Assembly (NCBI GenBank): GCA_946184925.1
Contig: CAMHHL010000003.1
Location: 1 to 61,022 of the forward strand
Reading direction: 5' to 3'
Source: an uncultured Clostridia bacterium
GTDB taxonomy: Bacteria > Bacillota > Clostridia > Oscillospirales > Acutalibacteraceae
Length of the DNA: 61,022 bases
In this document: piece by piece, positions 28,850-37,836 of the stretch
Layout: every line of letters starts with the position of its first letter
Numbering within the stretch: position 1 is the stretch's first letter
Translations under genes and position numbers: made by a program
Notes under the pieces: generated by a model
What the model was told of the DNA's origin: nothing
Seen by the model: the letters and a program-made list of their open reading frames with translations, nothing else
Database searches by the model: none

Positions 28850-28878
28850 ATTATAGCATAAAACGGACTCCAATACAA
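28850..28878 (-). promoter_or_regulatory. Sigma-A promoter of miaB and the long downstream gene run
   Basis: TTGTAT (28873-28878) and TATAAT (28850-28855) on the minus strand with a 17-base spacer. Predicted start near 28843. Genes from miaB to ileS follow with gaps of at most about 31 bases or overlaps, so this may drive a transcript of about 14-15 kb. Confidence 0.65.
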
Positions 28879-28922
28879 TAGATTTAGAACTATTTTTATC
28901 TATATTTTGTGGTTTTTGTACG

Positions 28923-29573
28923 CTATTTCACAATATCTGCGTATGTTGACGGAACTGAACCCACAATTACGGTCTGGGTTAATTCATAATCCGTCGTAAA
29001 CGTTTGCTCATTGTTGAAGCCGGGACTGAGGGAAATAATATCAGTCTGAACAATCAGGCGGATGTGATGAATTGTCTGATTAACTCCGGCACCGGAAAAG
29101 GTGCTTTCGACCTTACAATTAACCGAGCCTGTCAAAGTAAAGTTAATTTCCACTTCCGGCCCGAACGTACTGAGAAAACTCAACTGAGTGAAGGACCCAA
29201 GCGGCTGATAGAATCTGTTAACGGTCTGACTGTCGAGTTTTTTCTGGATTTTATTTGTTACGGCCGATTTTAGTTTGTTTATCACAACCGTATCAGTTGA
29301 AACGGAGCTGAGATTGCCATCGTCTGTGTATTTTACATTTGTCATATCATCGTATGTAAGCTCCATTTCTTCTGTTACCTCGGCAACAATATCGGAAATT
29401 AGCTTCGTTGACACGGATTTCGATTGCTTTTTGATGCATTTAGCCGTAAATGGAATAGCCTGTATTTCAAACAAAACTATAATGCACACTAAAAAAGCGG
29501 CAACAATAATGATTTTTCGTCTTATTCTTTTTCTGCGTTTTGTTCTGCAAAGCAAAAAAACACCCCTCGTCAT
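28923..29573 (-). CDS. yunB: Sporulation protein YunB
   Basis: YunB is a sigma-E-controlled sporulation protein of Firmicutes. The 216-residue frame has a basic N-terminus, one transmembrane segment (about residues 22-40), and the family core that starts at SVSTKLISDIVAEV. The ATG at 29573 lies in the loop of the preceding terminator and has no ribosome site. A TTG at 29555 (210 residues) follows GAGGGGTG at suitable spacing and may be the real start. Its presence points to a spore-forming lineage. Confidence 0.85.
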   Translation of the reverse strand: MTRGVFLLCRTKRRKRIRRKIIIVAAFLVCIIVLFEIQAIPFTAKCIKKQSKSVSTKLISDIVAEVTEEMELTYDDMTNVKYTDDGNLSSVSTDTVVINKLKSAVTNKIQKKLDSQTVNRFYQPLGSFTQLSFLSTFGPEVEINFTLTGSVNCKVESTFSGAGVNQTIHHIRLIVQTDIISLSPGFNNEQTFTTDYELTQTVIVGSVPSTYADIVK

Positions 29574-29590
29574 ACTATACGAGAGGTGTT
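29554..29590 (-). terminator. Intrinsic terminator after the efp operon, overlapping the yunB start
   Basis: A 12-bp stem with one G-U pair (29579-29590 against 29559-29570, loop of 8) is followed in the minus direction by a run of seven T. It ends the efp/zinc-ribbon transcript. The 3' arm contains the only purine-rich element that could serve as the yunB ribosome site. Confidence 0.9.
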
Positions 29591-29604
29591 AAATTGTGAA
29601 TCAA

Positions 29605-30090
29605 TCAGAAAGGAATATCCTCGTCGGGATTACACATCGGACAATCCGGCTTTCCGCAGTCGCAAACTTCGTCACCAAAAAGACTTGTGAAGTCAAACTC
29701 GAGTTCATGACCGCAATTAGGACAGTCGATTTCTCCCTCAAGGAGCGTATCCTCATCTACTACGATTTCGGCACCGCATTCAGGGCACTTAACCTCGTAA
29801 TCGGGATTATCCTCATCAAAGGTTTCTTCGTCTTCGAATTCATCGTCCATGTCATAGACATAATCGGAAAGCTCATCGAATTCTTCTTCGAGACCGCTGA
29901 GCTCATCGGAAAGACCGTCTACGATATCGCACACGCCGTCAATCTCCTCGTCTGTTGCGGAGATATAGTCGGTGATTTCACCGAGAAGCGAAACCATTTC
30001 CTTGATTAATCTGACCTCGGGCTTGGAGTCATCAAGCTGCAAGCCGTCAGAAAGTCCTTTGATATAAGCGGCTTTTTCGTTGATAGTCAT
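29605..30090 (-). CDS. Acidic zinc-ribbon protein with CD1247-type N-terminus
   Basis: A 161-residue, very acidic protein. Residues 1-35 (TINEKAAYIKGLSDGLQLD in part) match the CD1247 N-terminal domain found in Clostridia. An Asp/Glu-rich helical stretch follows (about 45-95), then a zinc ribbon CPECG...CPNCG (about 100-127) and a Cys-rich end CDCGKPDCPMC. It has no known function. It starts 9 bases after efp, so it is probably co-expressed with translation factor EF-P. Confidence 0.8.
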   Translation of the reverse strand: MTINEKAAYIKGLSDGLQLDDSKPEVRLIKEMVSLLGEITDYISATDEEIDGVCDIVDGLSDELSGLEEEFDELSDYVYDMDDEFEDEETFDEDNPDYEVKCPECGAEIVVDEDTLLEGEIDCPNCGHELEFDFTSLFGDEVCDCGKPDCPMCNPDEDIPF

Positions 30091-30099
30091 AGCTGCACC

Positions 30100-30657
30100 T
30101 TATGCTCTTCCGAGATACTCGCCTGTACGTGTATCAATCTGGATAACCTCTCCCTCGTTGATGAAGAGAGGAACCTTGACTTCGGCGCCTGTCTCAACAG
30201 TAGCGGGCTTTGTTGCGTTTGTAGCAGTGTTGCCGGCAAAGCCGGGATCGGTCTTTGTTACCTCAAGCTCAACAAAGTTCGGGGGCTCAACGCCGAAAAC
30301 ATTGCCCTTGTAGGAGAGAATCTTGCACATCATGTTCTCTTTGACGAATTTGAAGTTATCGCCGAGAACGCTCTTGTTAATCGGAATCTGCTCCCATGTC
30401 TCTGTATCCATGAAATAATAGAGATCACCGTCGTTGTAGCTGTATTCCATATCCTTTCTCTCAATGAAAGCAGTGGGATACTTATCGTTGGGGTTAAAAG
30501 TTTTTTCAACTACAGCACCTGTGATAACGTTTCTGATTTTTGTTCTAACAAAGGCAGCGCCCTTGCCGGGCTTAACATGCTGAAACTCGATAATGGAAAC
30601 AACCTGTCCATCCATTTCAAAAGTTACGCCGTTTCTGAAATCACCAGCAGAAATCAT
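30100..30657 (-). CDS. efp: Elongation factor P
   Basis: EF-P binds between the P and E sites of stalled ribosomes and helps make polyproline peptide bonds. The 185-residue product has the three-domain EF-P pattern, with the modifiable Lys of the loop in KPGKGAAF near residue 32 and the C-terminal [10 protein letters not shown] region. It has its own promoter and an AGGAGG site. Confidence 0.98.
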   Translation of the reverse strand: MISAGDFRNGVTFEMDGQVVSIIEFQHVKPGKGAAFVRTKIRNVITGAVVEKTFNPNDKYPTAFIERKDMEYSYNDGDLYYFMDTETWEQIPINKSVLGDNFKFVKENMMCKILSYKGNVFGVEPPNFVELEVTKTDPGFAGNTATNATKPATVETGAEVKVPLFINEGEVIQIDTRTGEYLGRA

Positions 30658-30712
30658 ATTTTTACCTCCTAAAATTATGTGAATATACTACAGTCACATT
30701 TTATTATTGATT

Positions 30713-30741
30713 ATTATACATAAAAACAAATAAAAATGCAA
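30713..30741 (-). promoter_or_regulatory. Sigma-A promoter of efp
   Basis: TTGCAT (30736-30741) and TATAAT (30713-30718) on the minus strand with a 17-base spacer, directly after the upstream peptidase stop at 30745. Confidence 0.75.
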
Positions 30742-30744
30742 GTA

Positions 30745-31830
30745 TTATACGACAATTAGTTCTTTGCTCAGTGAAGCAAAGTTTTTAAAGCCGTTTTCCT
30801 TTACTAAAACCATATCCTCTATTCTGACACCGAATTTACCCTCGAGGTATATTCCGGGTTCAACTGTAACCACCATATTCTCTGAAAGAATTGCTTCTCC
30901 GCGAGTATTAGCATACGGCATTTCGTGAATATCAAGTCCGACGCCGTGTCCGGTCGAATGACCGAAGGTTTTGCCGTAGCCTGCCTCGGTGATAATGTCA
31001 CGGGCTATTTTGTCAATATCGCGAGCCTTTACTCCGGCTTTGACAGCGGCAAGAGCGGTCGTCTGAGCTTTGAGAACAATGTTATAAATCTCACGTTGAT
31101 AATCACTGCATGAGCCGACGGCAACGGTTCGAGTCATATCGCTGTGATAGCCCTTATAAAGCGCGCCGATATCCATTGTAAAGAAATCGCCGTCCTTTAC
31201 CACTCCGGTCGATGGTACTCCGTGCGGAAGCGACGTATTCTGACCGGTTATGGTAATCAAGCTGAACGATACGCCATCGGCGCCGTACTTTCGCATAAGA
31301 TACTCAAGTTCAAGTGCAATATCACGCTCAACTGCACCGGCTTTAACGTAGTTGAGGACTTCAAGATACGCTTTTTCTGTAATTTTCTGGGCGGTTTCAA
31401 TAAACCTGATTTCATCCTCTGATTTGATAATTCTCAGATTCTCTATCGCCTTGCTGAGACTCGCGTCCGAAATTAGTGATATTCCGGAACTGCCGAAAGC
31501 ACTGTTCATTCGCTCAAACACAGTCAGCCTAATATCATCAGCCTCAACATACAATTTATCTGCGTCGCAGGATTTCATCAAAGCGATAATATCACTGTAA
31601 AGGTTATGGAATTCAATAACCTCGCAGGAAGTACAGTTTCTTCTTGCTGTTTCGGAATAGCGGAAGTCAACGAGAAGATAGGCTCTTTCCGAGGTCACAA
31701 GAAGCTTGCCCTCGCTGTTCTGAACGCCGGAAAAATAATAGACATTGTTTTCATTTGTAACAAGCGCTGCTTCCGATGAATCTGAAAGAATGTTTCTGAG
31801 TTTGTTGATTCTGTCTGTTTGAATTGACAA
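30745..31830 (-). CDS. Xaa-Pro peptidase (family M24)
   Basis: A 361-residue cytosolic metallopeptidase that removes N-terminal residues before proline. It has an N-terminal creatinase-like domain (about residues 1-130) and the pita-bread catalytic domain. Metal ligands are visible in TMDIGALYKGYHSDMTRT (two Asp), GHSTGHGVG (His), TVEPGIY (Glu) and RIEDMVLV (Glu). It follows aroQ with no gap. The aroQ-peptidase-efp order is common in Firmicutes. Confidence 0.93.
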   Translation of the reverse strand: MSIQTDRINKLRNILSDSSEAALVTNENNVYYFSGVQNSEGKLLVTSERAYLLVDFRYSETARRNCTSCEVIEFHNLYSDIIALMKSCDADKLYVEADDIRLTVFERMNSAFGSSGISLISDASLSKAIENLRIIKSEDEIRFIETAQKITEKAYLEVLNYVKAGAVERDIALELEYLMRKYGADGVSFSLITITGQNTSLPHGVPSTGVVKDGDFFTMDIGALYKGYHSDMTRTVAVGSCSDYQREIYNIVLKAQTTALAAVKAGVKARDIDKIARDIITEAGYGKTFGHSTGHGVGLDIHEMPYANTRGEAILSENMVVTVEPGIYLEGKFGVRIEDMVLVKENGFKNFASLSKELIVV

Positions 31831-32262
31831 TTATATCATTTCCTTTAAAGCTTTGAATGCGAGAAGATAGCTGAGTTTTCCGAATCCGGCAATCTGACCT
31901 GAGCACACCGGAGCAATAACAGAAGTATGTCTGAATTCTTCTCTGGCGTGAATATTCGACATATGAACCTCAATAAACGGTATGTCTATGCAGGCTATAG
32001 CGTCCCTGAGCGCATAACTGTAGTGAGTCAGCGCTCCGGCATTGATGACAACTCCGTCATAGCCTTCTACAGCGGAGTGAATCTTGTCAATAATTGCTCC
32101 CTCGTGATTTGACTGAAAAATCTCTGCTGTAAACCCGTTGTTTTCAGCATACTCCAGAATCTGAGAGTTTATACTCTCGGCTGTTTCGGAACCATAAACA
32201 CCCTTTTCTCTGATACCAACCATATTAAGATTGGGGCCCAACAGAACCAAAGCTTTTTTCAT
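31831..32262 (-). CDS. aroQ: 3-Dehydroquinate dehydratase, type II
   Basis: AroQ catalyses the third step of the shikimate pathway. The 143-residue length is typical of type II enzymes. The motifs GPNLNMVG, GVYGSET (catalytic Tyr), SNHEGAIID, NAGALTHYS and EVHMSNIHARE (catalytic His) are all present. It is preceded by the rpsU terminator. Confidence 0.96.
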   Translation of the reverse strand: MKKALVLLGPNLNMVGIREKGVYGSETAESINSQILEYAENNGFTAEIFQSNHEGAIIDKIHSAVEGYDGVVINAGALTHYSYALRDAIACIDIPFIEVHMSNIHAREEFRHTSVIAPVCSGQIAGFGKLSYLLAFKALKEMI

Positions 32263-32280
32263 AAAAACACATCCTTAAAA

Positions 32281-32311
32281 GAAATAAAGCGGACAGATGC
32301 CCTGTCCGCTT
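32281..32311 (-). terminator. Intrinsic terminator after rpsU
   Basis: AAGCGGACAG pairs with CTGTCCGCTT around GGCAT, followed by TATTTCTTTT in the minus direction, 4 bases after the rpsU stop codon. Confidence 0.85.
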
Positions 32312-32315
32312 AAAA

Positions 32316-32492
32316 TTACCTATACTTGCGTTTGCGAGCTGCTTCGGATTTCTTCTTACGCTTTACAGAAGGCTTCTCGTAAGCTTCTCTCTTGCGAACC
32401 TCAGCAATAACGCCAGCTCTGGCACACTGCTTTTTGAATCTTCTCAAAGCACTCTCGAGAGATTCATTTTCTTTAAGTCTTACCTCTGACAT
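32316..32492 (-). CDS. rpsU: 30S ribosomal protein S21
   Basis: A 58-residue, strongly basic protein that I translated from the sequence. It opens with [20 protein letters not shown] and ends in a Lys/Arg-rich tail ([15 protein letters not shown]), as expected for S21, which helps the 30S subunit select mRNA. A GGGAGGG site lies just upstream, with a consensus promoter about 50-80 bases upstream and a terminator directly after. Confidence 0.96.
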   Translation of the reverse strand: MSEVRLKENESLESALRRFKKQCARAGVIAEVRKREAYEKPSVKRKKKSEAARKRKYR

Positions 32493-32544
32493 GTCTATTT
32501 CCCTCCCATCTTAAATGGGTAATTTGCAAAATACTGCAAGAAGT

Positions 32545-32574
32545 ATTATACAACAAGTAGACATAAAATGTCAA
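32545..32574 (-). promoter_or_regulatory. Consensus sigma-A promoter of rpsU
   Basis: TTGACA (32569-32574) and TATAAT (32545-32550) on the minus strand with an 18-base spacer. Both hexamers are perfect. The leader before the rpsU ATG is about 45 bases. Confidence 0.88.
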
Positions 32575-32616
32575 TACCTATCGAAAAATTAGTTTAAAAA
32601 CGCTAAAAGAATAAAC

Positions 32617-35031
32617 TTAGGACTTGACTACAATGTTAACAATGCGACCCTTGACGTAGATTTCCTTGATGATATTCATACCGTCAATCGCCTTTTTGAC
32701 GTTTTCATCGGCTTTGGCAAGCGCAAGAACCTCATCCTGACCGGCTTCCGCGTCAACATTAAGCTTAGTCTTGATTCTTCCGTTAACCTGAACGGCGATT
32801 TCAATTGTTTTATCTACGCACTTGCTTTCGTCATACTCAGGCCAGCTCTGCTCAGCAACAATTCCGTCGCCGAGACCGCAGACCTCCCAAATTTCTTCTG
32901 TAACATGAGGAGCAAACGGATTGAGAAGGATTGAGAATATTCTCAACTCCTGCTTCGAGATTGAACCGAACGAAGTGATATCGTTAATCAGCGACATGAG
33001 CGCAGCGATAGCGGTATTAAACTTGATGTTCTCGATATCTTCGCCGACCTTCTTGATGGTCTTGTGGAAGGACGCCTCAAGCTCAGGACGAATATTGTCG
33101 CCGTCTGTAAGGATAGTCTGCAAGTTCCAGAAACGCTCAACAAACTTGCGGCAACCTCTGATACTCGAAGGACTCCAAGGAGCAGCCTTCTCAAAATCAC
33201 CGATGAACATTTCATAAAGACGCATTGTATCAGCGCCGTATTCGCTGACGATTTCGTCAGGGTTAACTACGTTACCGCGGGATTTGGACATTTTCTCGCC
33301 GTTTTCGCCGAGAATCATTCCGTGGCTTGTTCTCTTTGCGTACGGCTCGGGAGTAGGAACAACGCCGAGGTCAAAGAGGAACTTGTGCCAGAAACGGCTG
33401 TAGAGCAGATGAAGCGTTGTATGCTCCATTCCGCCGTTGTACCAGTCAACAGGCGACCAGTATTCGAGCGCTTCCTTTGAAGCAAGAGCATCGCTGTTGT
33501 GAGGATCCATATATCTGAGGAAATACCATGAGGAGCCTGCCCACTGAGGCATTGTGTCAGTCTCTCTGACGGCTTTTCCGCCGCAGCAAGGACAGGTAGT
33601 GTTAATCCAGTCTGTCATCTTTGCAAGCGGAGATTCGCCTGTATCTGTAGGCTCATAGGAATCGACCATAGGAAGCTTGAGCGGGAGCTCGCTCTCGTCA
33701 ATCGGAACGAATCCGCACTTCTCACAATGTACAATCGGAATAGGCTCTCCCCAGTAGCGCTGACGTGAGAACACCCAGTCTCTGAGCTTATAATTTACCT
33801 TTGCTCTGCCGATTTTGTTCTCCTCGAGCCATGAAATCATCTTTTTCTTTGCGTCATCGACTGAAAGTCCGTCGATAAAGCCGGAGTTCACAAGCACACC
33901 TGTATCACAATCGGTGAATGCCTCAGCCTGGACGTCCTCTCCGCCCTTTACAACCTCGATGATGGGAAGATTGAACTTCTTAGCAAATTCCCAGTCACGT
34001 GTATCATGCGCAGGAACCGCCATGATAGCGCCCGTTCCGTAGGAAACGAGAACATAATCGGAAACGAAAATCGGTATTATCTTATCATTTACCGGATTAA
34101 TCGCTTCAACTCCGTCGAGGCGGATACCGGTTTTGTCCTTGGCAATCTCGGTGCGCTCAAAGTCGGACTTCTTCGAAGCCTCGAGCTGATAAGCACGAAT
34201 TTCGTCGATGTTTTTAAGCTTGTCCGCCCATTTTTCGATAAGCGGATGCTCGGGAGAAATTACCATATATGTCGCTCCGAAGAGAGTATCGCAGCGTGTT
34301 GTATATACAGTGAGAGTATCGCCGGTTGTAGCCTTGAAGTCTACTTCTGCGCCTGTCGAGCGTCCGATCCAGTTCTTCTGCTGTGCCTTTACTCTCGGAG
34401 GATAATCCACGAGATCAAGGTCATTGATGAGCCTGTCCGCATAAGCTGTGATTTTGAGCATCCACTGAGACTTAACCTTGTGAATGACCTCGCTGCCGCA
34501 GCGTTCGCAAACGCCGTTTACAACCTCTTCGTTGGCGAGAACGCACTTACAGGATGTACACCAGTTGACGTTCATCTCTTTCTTATAGGCAAGTCCCTTC
34601 TTAAAAAGCTGAAGGAAAATCCACTGAGTCCACTTATAGTACTCGGGATCGGTTGTACTGATTTCACGGCTCCAGTCAAACGAAATACCGAGCGACTGAA
34701 TCTGCTTTTTAAATCTTGAAATATTCTGCTTTGTTACGATTTCGGGGTGAATATGGTTTTTTATCGCATAGTTCTCCGTTGGAAGTCCGAAAGCGTCCCA
34801 GCCTATGGGATAAAGAACATTGTATCCCTGGAGTCTGCGTTTTCTGGCAACTGTATCGAGAGCCGTATAAGGGCGCGGATGTCCTACATGGAGTCCCTGT
34901 CCCGATGGATAAGGAAACTCGATAAGCGCATAAAACTTTTCTTTTTCGGAATCATTTGAAGCGTGGAACACGCCCTTTTCTTCCCAGATTTTCTGCCATT
35001 TTTCTTCAACTGTCTTGTGATTATACCTCAA
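32617..35031 (-). CDS. leuS: Leucyl-tRNA synthetase
   Basis: LeuRS charges tRNA-Leu. The 804-residue class I synthetase has the HIGH box as HVGHPRPYT near residue 48, a zinc-ribbon-like pair (CTSCKC, CERCG near residues 157-177), a CP1 editing domain and the KMSKSRGN loop. It is the last gene of a long run, 17 bases after rsfS. There is no T-box leader. Confidence 0.98.
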   Translation of the reverse strand: MRYNHKTVEEKWQKIWEEKGVFHASNDSEKEKFYALIEFPYPSGQGLHVGHPRPYTALDTVARKRRLQGYNVLYPIGWDAFGLPTENYAIKNHIHPEIVTKQNISRFKKQIQSLGISFDWSREISTTDPEYYKWTQWIFLQLFKKGLAYKKEMNVNWCTSCKCVLANEEVVNGVCERCGSEVIHKVKSQWMLKITAYADRLINDLDLVDYPPRVKAQQKNWIGRSTGAEVDFKATTGDTLTVYTTRCDTLFGATYMVISPEHPLIEKWADKLKNIDEIRAYQLEASKKSDFERTEIAKDKTGIRLDGVEAINPVNDKIIPIFVSDYVLVSYGTGAIMAVPAHDTRDWEFAKKFNLPIIEVVKGGEDVQAEAFTDCDTGVLVNSGFIDGLSVDDAKKKMISWLEENKIGRAKVNYKLRDWVFSRQRYWGEPIPIVHCEKCGFVPIDESELPLKLPMVDSYEPTDTGESPLAKMTDWINTTCPCCGGKAVRETDTMPQWAGSSWYFLRYMDPHNSDALASKEALEYWSPVDWYNGGMEHTTLHLLYSRFWHKFLFDLGVVPTPEPYAKRTSHGMILGENGEKMSKSRGNVVNPDEIVSEYGADTMRLYEMFIGDFEKAAPWSPSSIRGCRKFVERFWNLQTILTDGDNIRPELEASFHKTIKKVGEDIENIKFNTAIAALMSLINDITSFGSISKQELRIFSILLNPFAPHVTEEIWEVCGLGDGIVAEQSWPEYDESKCVDKTIEIAVQVNGRIKTKLNVDAEAGQDEVLALAKADENVKKAIDGMNIIKEIYVKGRIVNIVVKS

Positions 35032-35048
35032 AATAACTACCTCCCGGG

Positions 35049-35402
35049 TTAGTCAATAATATCTGTCAAATCAACTTCCCTGCCGTCCTGCCAGAGACGC
35101 TCAAGGTCATAGAAGTTGCGTGCTTCTTCATTAAAAACATGGACGATAACATCGGAATAATCAAGTAAAATCCAGCTGTTTGAGCGATGTCCCTCTATAT
35201 GACTTACTTTTATTCCCTTCTCTCCCATTCTGAACTCAACTTCATCAGCGAGGGCTTTGACCTGAGTGCTGCTGCGACCGGTCGCGAGAACCATATAGTC
35301 AGCAAGAACTGTAACGTCACCGATTTCGATAACCTTGATGTCCTGTCCGATTTTATTACTGAGTATCTTTGCGATTTCTATCGCCTGTTCATAAGCTGTC
35401 AT
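35049..35402 (-). CDS. rsfS: Ribosomal silencing factor RsfS
   Basis: RsfS binds L14 on the 50S subunit and blocks subunit joining under starvation. The 117-residue length and the core patterns [21 protein letters not shown] (read in part) and GWILLDY-like [15 protein letters not shown] are typical. It overlaps yqeK by 14 bases and precedes leuS. Confidence 0.95.
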   Translation of the reverse strand: MTAYEQAIEIAKILSNKIGQDIKVIEIGDVTVLADYMVLATGRSSTQVKALADEVEFRMGEKGIKVSHIEGHRSNSWILLDYSDVIVHVFNEEARNFYDLERLWQDGREVDLTDIID

Positions 35403-35973
35403 TTAAACAACTCCTTTTATTCAATATTTCATTGTAACATTCAACGGCGTTTATATGAATGGTGAGTTCCTTCTGAGAAAGGTTCATGATTGTGAACCTG
35501 AGCCCGTAGAGCATTGCGTCCTCAAGGTTTTCGAACGCCTTTTTTCGCATTATGTCAACATCTTCATAATCGCGCTCGGCTCCGATAAAGTCGGCAACAA
35601 AAATCACTTTCTCAAGAAGTGACATTCCTTCTCTGCCTGTTGTGTGATAGCGAACAGCATTGATGATGTCTTCGTCATTGATGCCGAGTTCATCTCTGAT
35701 ATAAACGCTTCCTGCGATAGCATGCCAGAGCTTTGAGGAATTTTTTTCGGTAGCGTCAAGTATTATACCACCGTTTGTAATTATTTGCAACATTTCATCA
35801 CGGCTGATTTCCTTGCAGCAGTCGTGAAGAATTCCGGCGAGTTCAGCTTTTTCAACATCTGCGCCGTAACGTTTTGCAAGCTCTACGGCAGATTTTGAAA
35901 CGTTGACGCTGTGAATATACCTCTTCTCGCCCATTCGTGACTTAATAAGTCCGAGATAATAATCTCTGTCCAT
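35389..35973 (-). CDS. yqeK: HD-domain hydrolase YqeK
   Basis: A 194-residue HD-superfamily metal enzyme. YqeK-type proteins symmetrically cleave diadenosine tetraphosphate to ADP. The HD pair is in GILHDCCKE near residue 48, with further His residues in SKLWHAIAG and VRYHTTGRE. The yhbY-yqeK-rsfS order is conserved in Firmicutes. In Bacillus nadD lies between yhbY and yqeK, and it is missing here. Confidence 0.92.
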   Translation of the reverse strand: MDRDYYLGLIKSRMGEKRYIHSVNVSKSAVELAKRYGADVEKAELAGILHDCCKEISRDEMLQIITNGGIILDATEKNSSKLWHAIAGSVYIRDELGINDEDIINAVRYHTTGREGMSLLEKVIFVADFIGAERDYEDVDIMRKKAFENLEDAMLYGLRFTIMNLSQKELTIHINAVECYNEILNKRSCLNDSL

Positions 35974-35991
35974 AATATCAGCCCCGCGAAA

Positions 35992-36294
35992 TTATTTTTT
36001 TGTCTTTGGAAGTTTTATTACCGGCTCATCTGGATCAGGACGATATAGCACAAATTTAGAGCCAATCACCTGAACAACATCGGAATCGGTATGCTCGGAT
36101 ATAGCGTCAGCTGCCTCTCGCGGAGTGACCGGGCTGTTTTCCAGACATTTTCCCTTTATGAGTTCTCTTGCGGCGAGAGCATTGTCGGACTCTTTATAAA
36201 TCTGCTCGCCGAGGCCTCCCTTTCCGACAAATATTATTGTATCTATATTGTTTGCCAATCCTCTGAGATAAGCACGCTGTTTACTTGTTAACAT
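35992..36294 (-). CDS. yhbY: YhbY/CRM-domain RNA-binding protein
   Basis: A 100-residue RNA-binding protein with a single CRM (KH-like) domain, associated with pre-50S particles. The start LTSKQRAYLRGLANNI and the loop VGKGGLGEQI (GxxG) are characteristic. It overlaps rdgB by 14 bases. Confidence 0.94.
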   Translation of the reverse strand: MLTSKQRAYLRGLANNIDTIIFVGKGGLGEQIYKESDNALAARELIKGKCLENSPVTPREAADAISEHTDSDVVQVIGSKFVLYRPDPDEPVIKLPKTKK

Positions 36295-36889
36295 TCTTTT
36301 CCTCCAAATATACCTTTAAAACTTCCCTGAATTCTCTCAAAGCGTTCCCTCTGTGGCTTACAGAATCCTTTTTCTCGGCGGTAAGCCTGCCGAACGAAAC
36401 TCCGTTATATAGAAAAACAGGGTCATAACCGAAACCGCCGTTACCGTCCGGCTCGAGAGCTATCTTCCCCTCGCATTTTCCCTCTGCGGTGATTTTATCA
36501 CGGTTGGGGAACACGCAGCACACTGAGCAAACAAACCTTGCTGTCCGCTCCTGCGACGGAACTCCATCAAGCTCCTTTAGGAGCTTTTTGATTTTGTCCC
36601 TGTCAGTTGCATTTTCTCCGTCGTATCGCGCCGAAAAAACGCCGGGGCGACCGCCGAGAGCGTCAACACAAAGCCCGGAATCATCCGCAATTGCAGGTAA
36701 TCCCGACCTGCCGCATGCCGCGTATGCCTTTAGATAAGCGTTATCGGCAAAGGTTTCTCCGTTCTCCTCAACATCTCCGAGTGATATTCCCAGTTCTTTC
36801 GGTGATTTGGCGTTGATGCCGAGCGGAGAAAGAATACGCTCAAGCTCTTTTAGTTTGTGTTCGTTATTAGTTGCTATTATAAAATTCAT
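36281..36889 (-). CDS. rdgB: Non-canonical purine NTP pyrophosphatase (RdgB/HAM1)
   Basis: This enzyme removes ITP, XTP and dITP from the nucleotide pool. The 202-residue product has IATNNEHKLKE at the N-terminus, ADDSGLCVDALGGRPGVFSA, the GFGYDPVF segment and the final SHRGNALREF. It sits between ftsY and yhbY. Confidence 0.96.
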   Translation of the reverse strand: MNFIIATNNEHKLKELERILSPLGINAKSPKELGISLGDVEENGETFADNAYLKAYAACGRSGLPAIADDSGLCVDALGGRPGVFSARYDGENATDRDKIKKLLKELDGVPSQERTARFVCSVCCVFPNRDKITAEGKCEGKIALEPDGNGGFGYDPVFLYNGVSFGRLTAEKKDSVSHRGNALREFREVLKVYLEEKNVNK

Positions 36890-36898
36890 ATCAGTACC

Positions 36899-37810
36899 TT
36901 AGCTGAAATCGAATAAAGCTTTCGAGAAATCGTCAGGGTCAAACGGCTGTAAATCGTCAATCTGCTCGCCGACTCCGATGAACTTGACCGGCACATCAAG
37001 AGAATTCTTGATTGCGAGAACAATTCCGCCCTTTGCGGTTCCGTCAAGCTTAGTGAGAACTATACCTGTGATACCGGTAGCCTGCTTGAAAGCCTCAACC
37101 TGAGAAACAGCGTTTTGACCGGTTGTGGCATCGAGTACAAGAAGAATTTCCTTGTCAGCGTCCGGAAGTTCCCTGTCGATTATACGATTAATCTTTGCGA
37201 GCTCATCCATAAGGTGCTTTTTGTTGTGAAGTCTGCCGGCTGTATCGGCGATTATGACATCTGTGTTTCTTGCCTTCGCGGCAGAAATTGCGTCGAACAC
37301 AACAGCCGCCGGATCGCTGCCTTCTCCCTGCTTGATTATATCGCAACCGCTTCGCTCAGCCCAAATCTGAAGCTGGTCAATTGCCGCAGCTCTGAAGGTA
37401 TCGGCTGCTGCGAGCAGAACCTTTTTGCCGTCATTTTTAAAGCGGTTCGCCATCTTTCCGATTGTAGTGGTTTTACCGACGCCGTTCACTCCGATAACAA
37501 GAATTACGGAAGGCTTGGTGCTCATATTAAGCTCCTGACCGCCTGTGAGCATCTCGGAAACAACTTCCTGAAGCAAAATGCGGATTTGCTCGGGGTCGGT
37601 TATGCCGGTTTCCTTAACCTTTACCTTGACCCTTTCACAAATATCCTGAGCAGTCTCCATTCCGACGTCACCCATAATAAGAAGCTCTTCTAACTCCTCG
37701 AATAATTCGTCATCTATTTTAGTGAAGGACTTGAGCATCGAGTCAATCTGACCGATTACCGCATCCCTTGTCTTTTTGAGACCGTCCTTAATTTTCTTAA
37801 AAAATCCCAT
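36899..37810 (-). CDS. ftsY: Signal recognition particle receptor FtsY
   Basis: FtsY is the SRP receptor GTPase at the membrane. The 303-residue product has only a short N-terminal region before the NG domain, as in other Firmicutes. It shows G1 GVNGVGKTTT, the insertion-box ADTFRAAAIDQL, G3 DTAGR and TKLDGTAKGG. It directly follows smc (rnc-smc-ftsY order). Confidence 0.97.
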   Translation of the reverse strand: MGFFKKIKDGLKKTRDAVIGQIDSMLKSFTKIDDELFEELEELLIMGDVGMETAQDICERVKVKVKETGITDPEQIRILLQEVVSEMLTGGQELNMSTKPSVILVIGVNGVGKTTTIGKMANRFKNDGKKVLLAAADTFRAAAIDQLQIWAERSGCDIIKQGEGSDPAAVVFDAISAAKARNTDVIIADTAGRLHNKKHLMDELAKINRIIDRELPDADKEILLVLDATTGQNAVSQVEAFKQATGITGIVLTKLDGTAKGGIVLAIKNSLDVPVKFIGVGEQIDDLQPFDPDDFSKALFDFS

Positions 37811-37836
37811 ATTCTATTCCTTTCAACTGTTTTATA

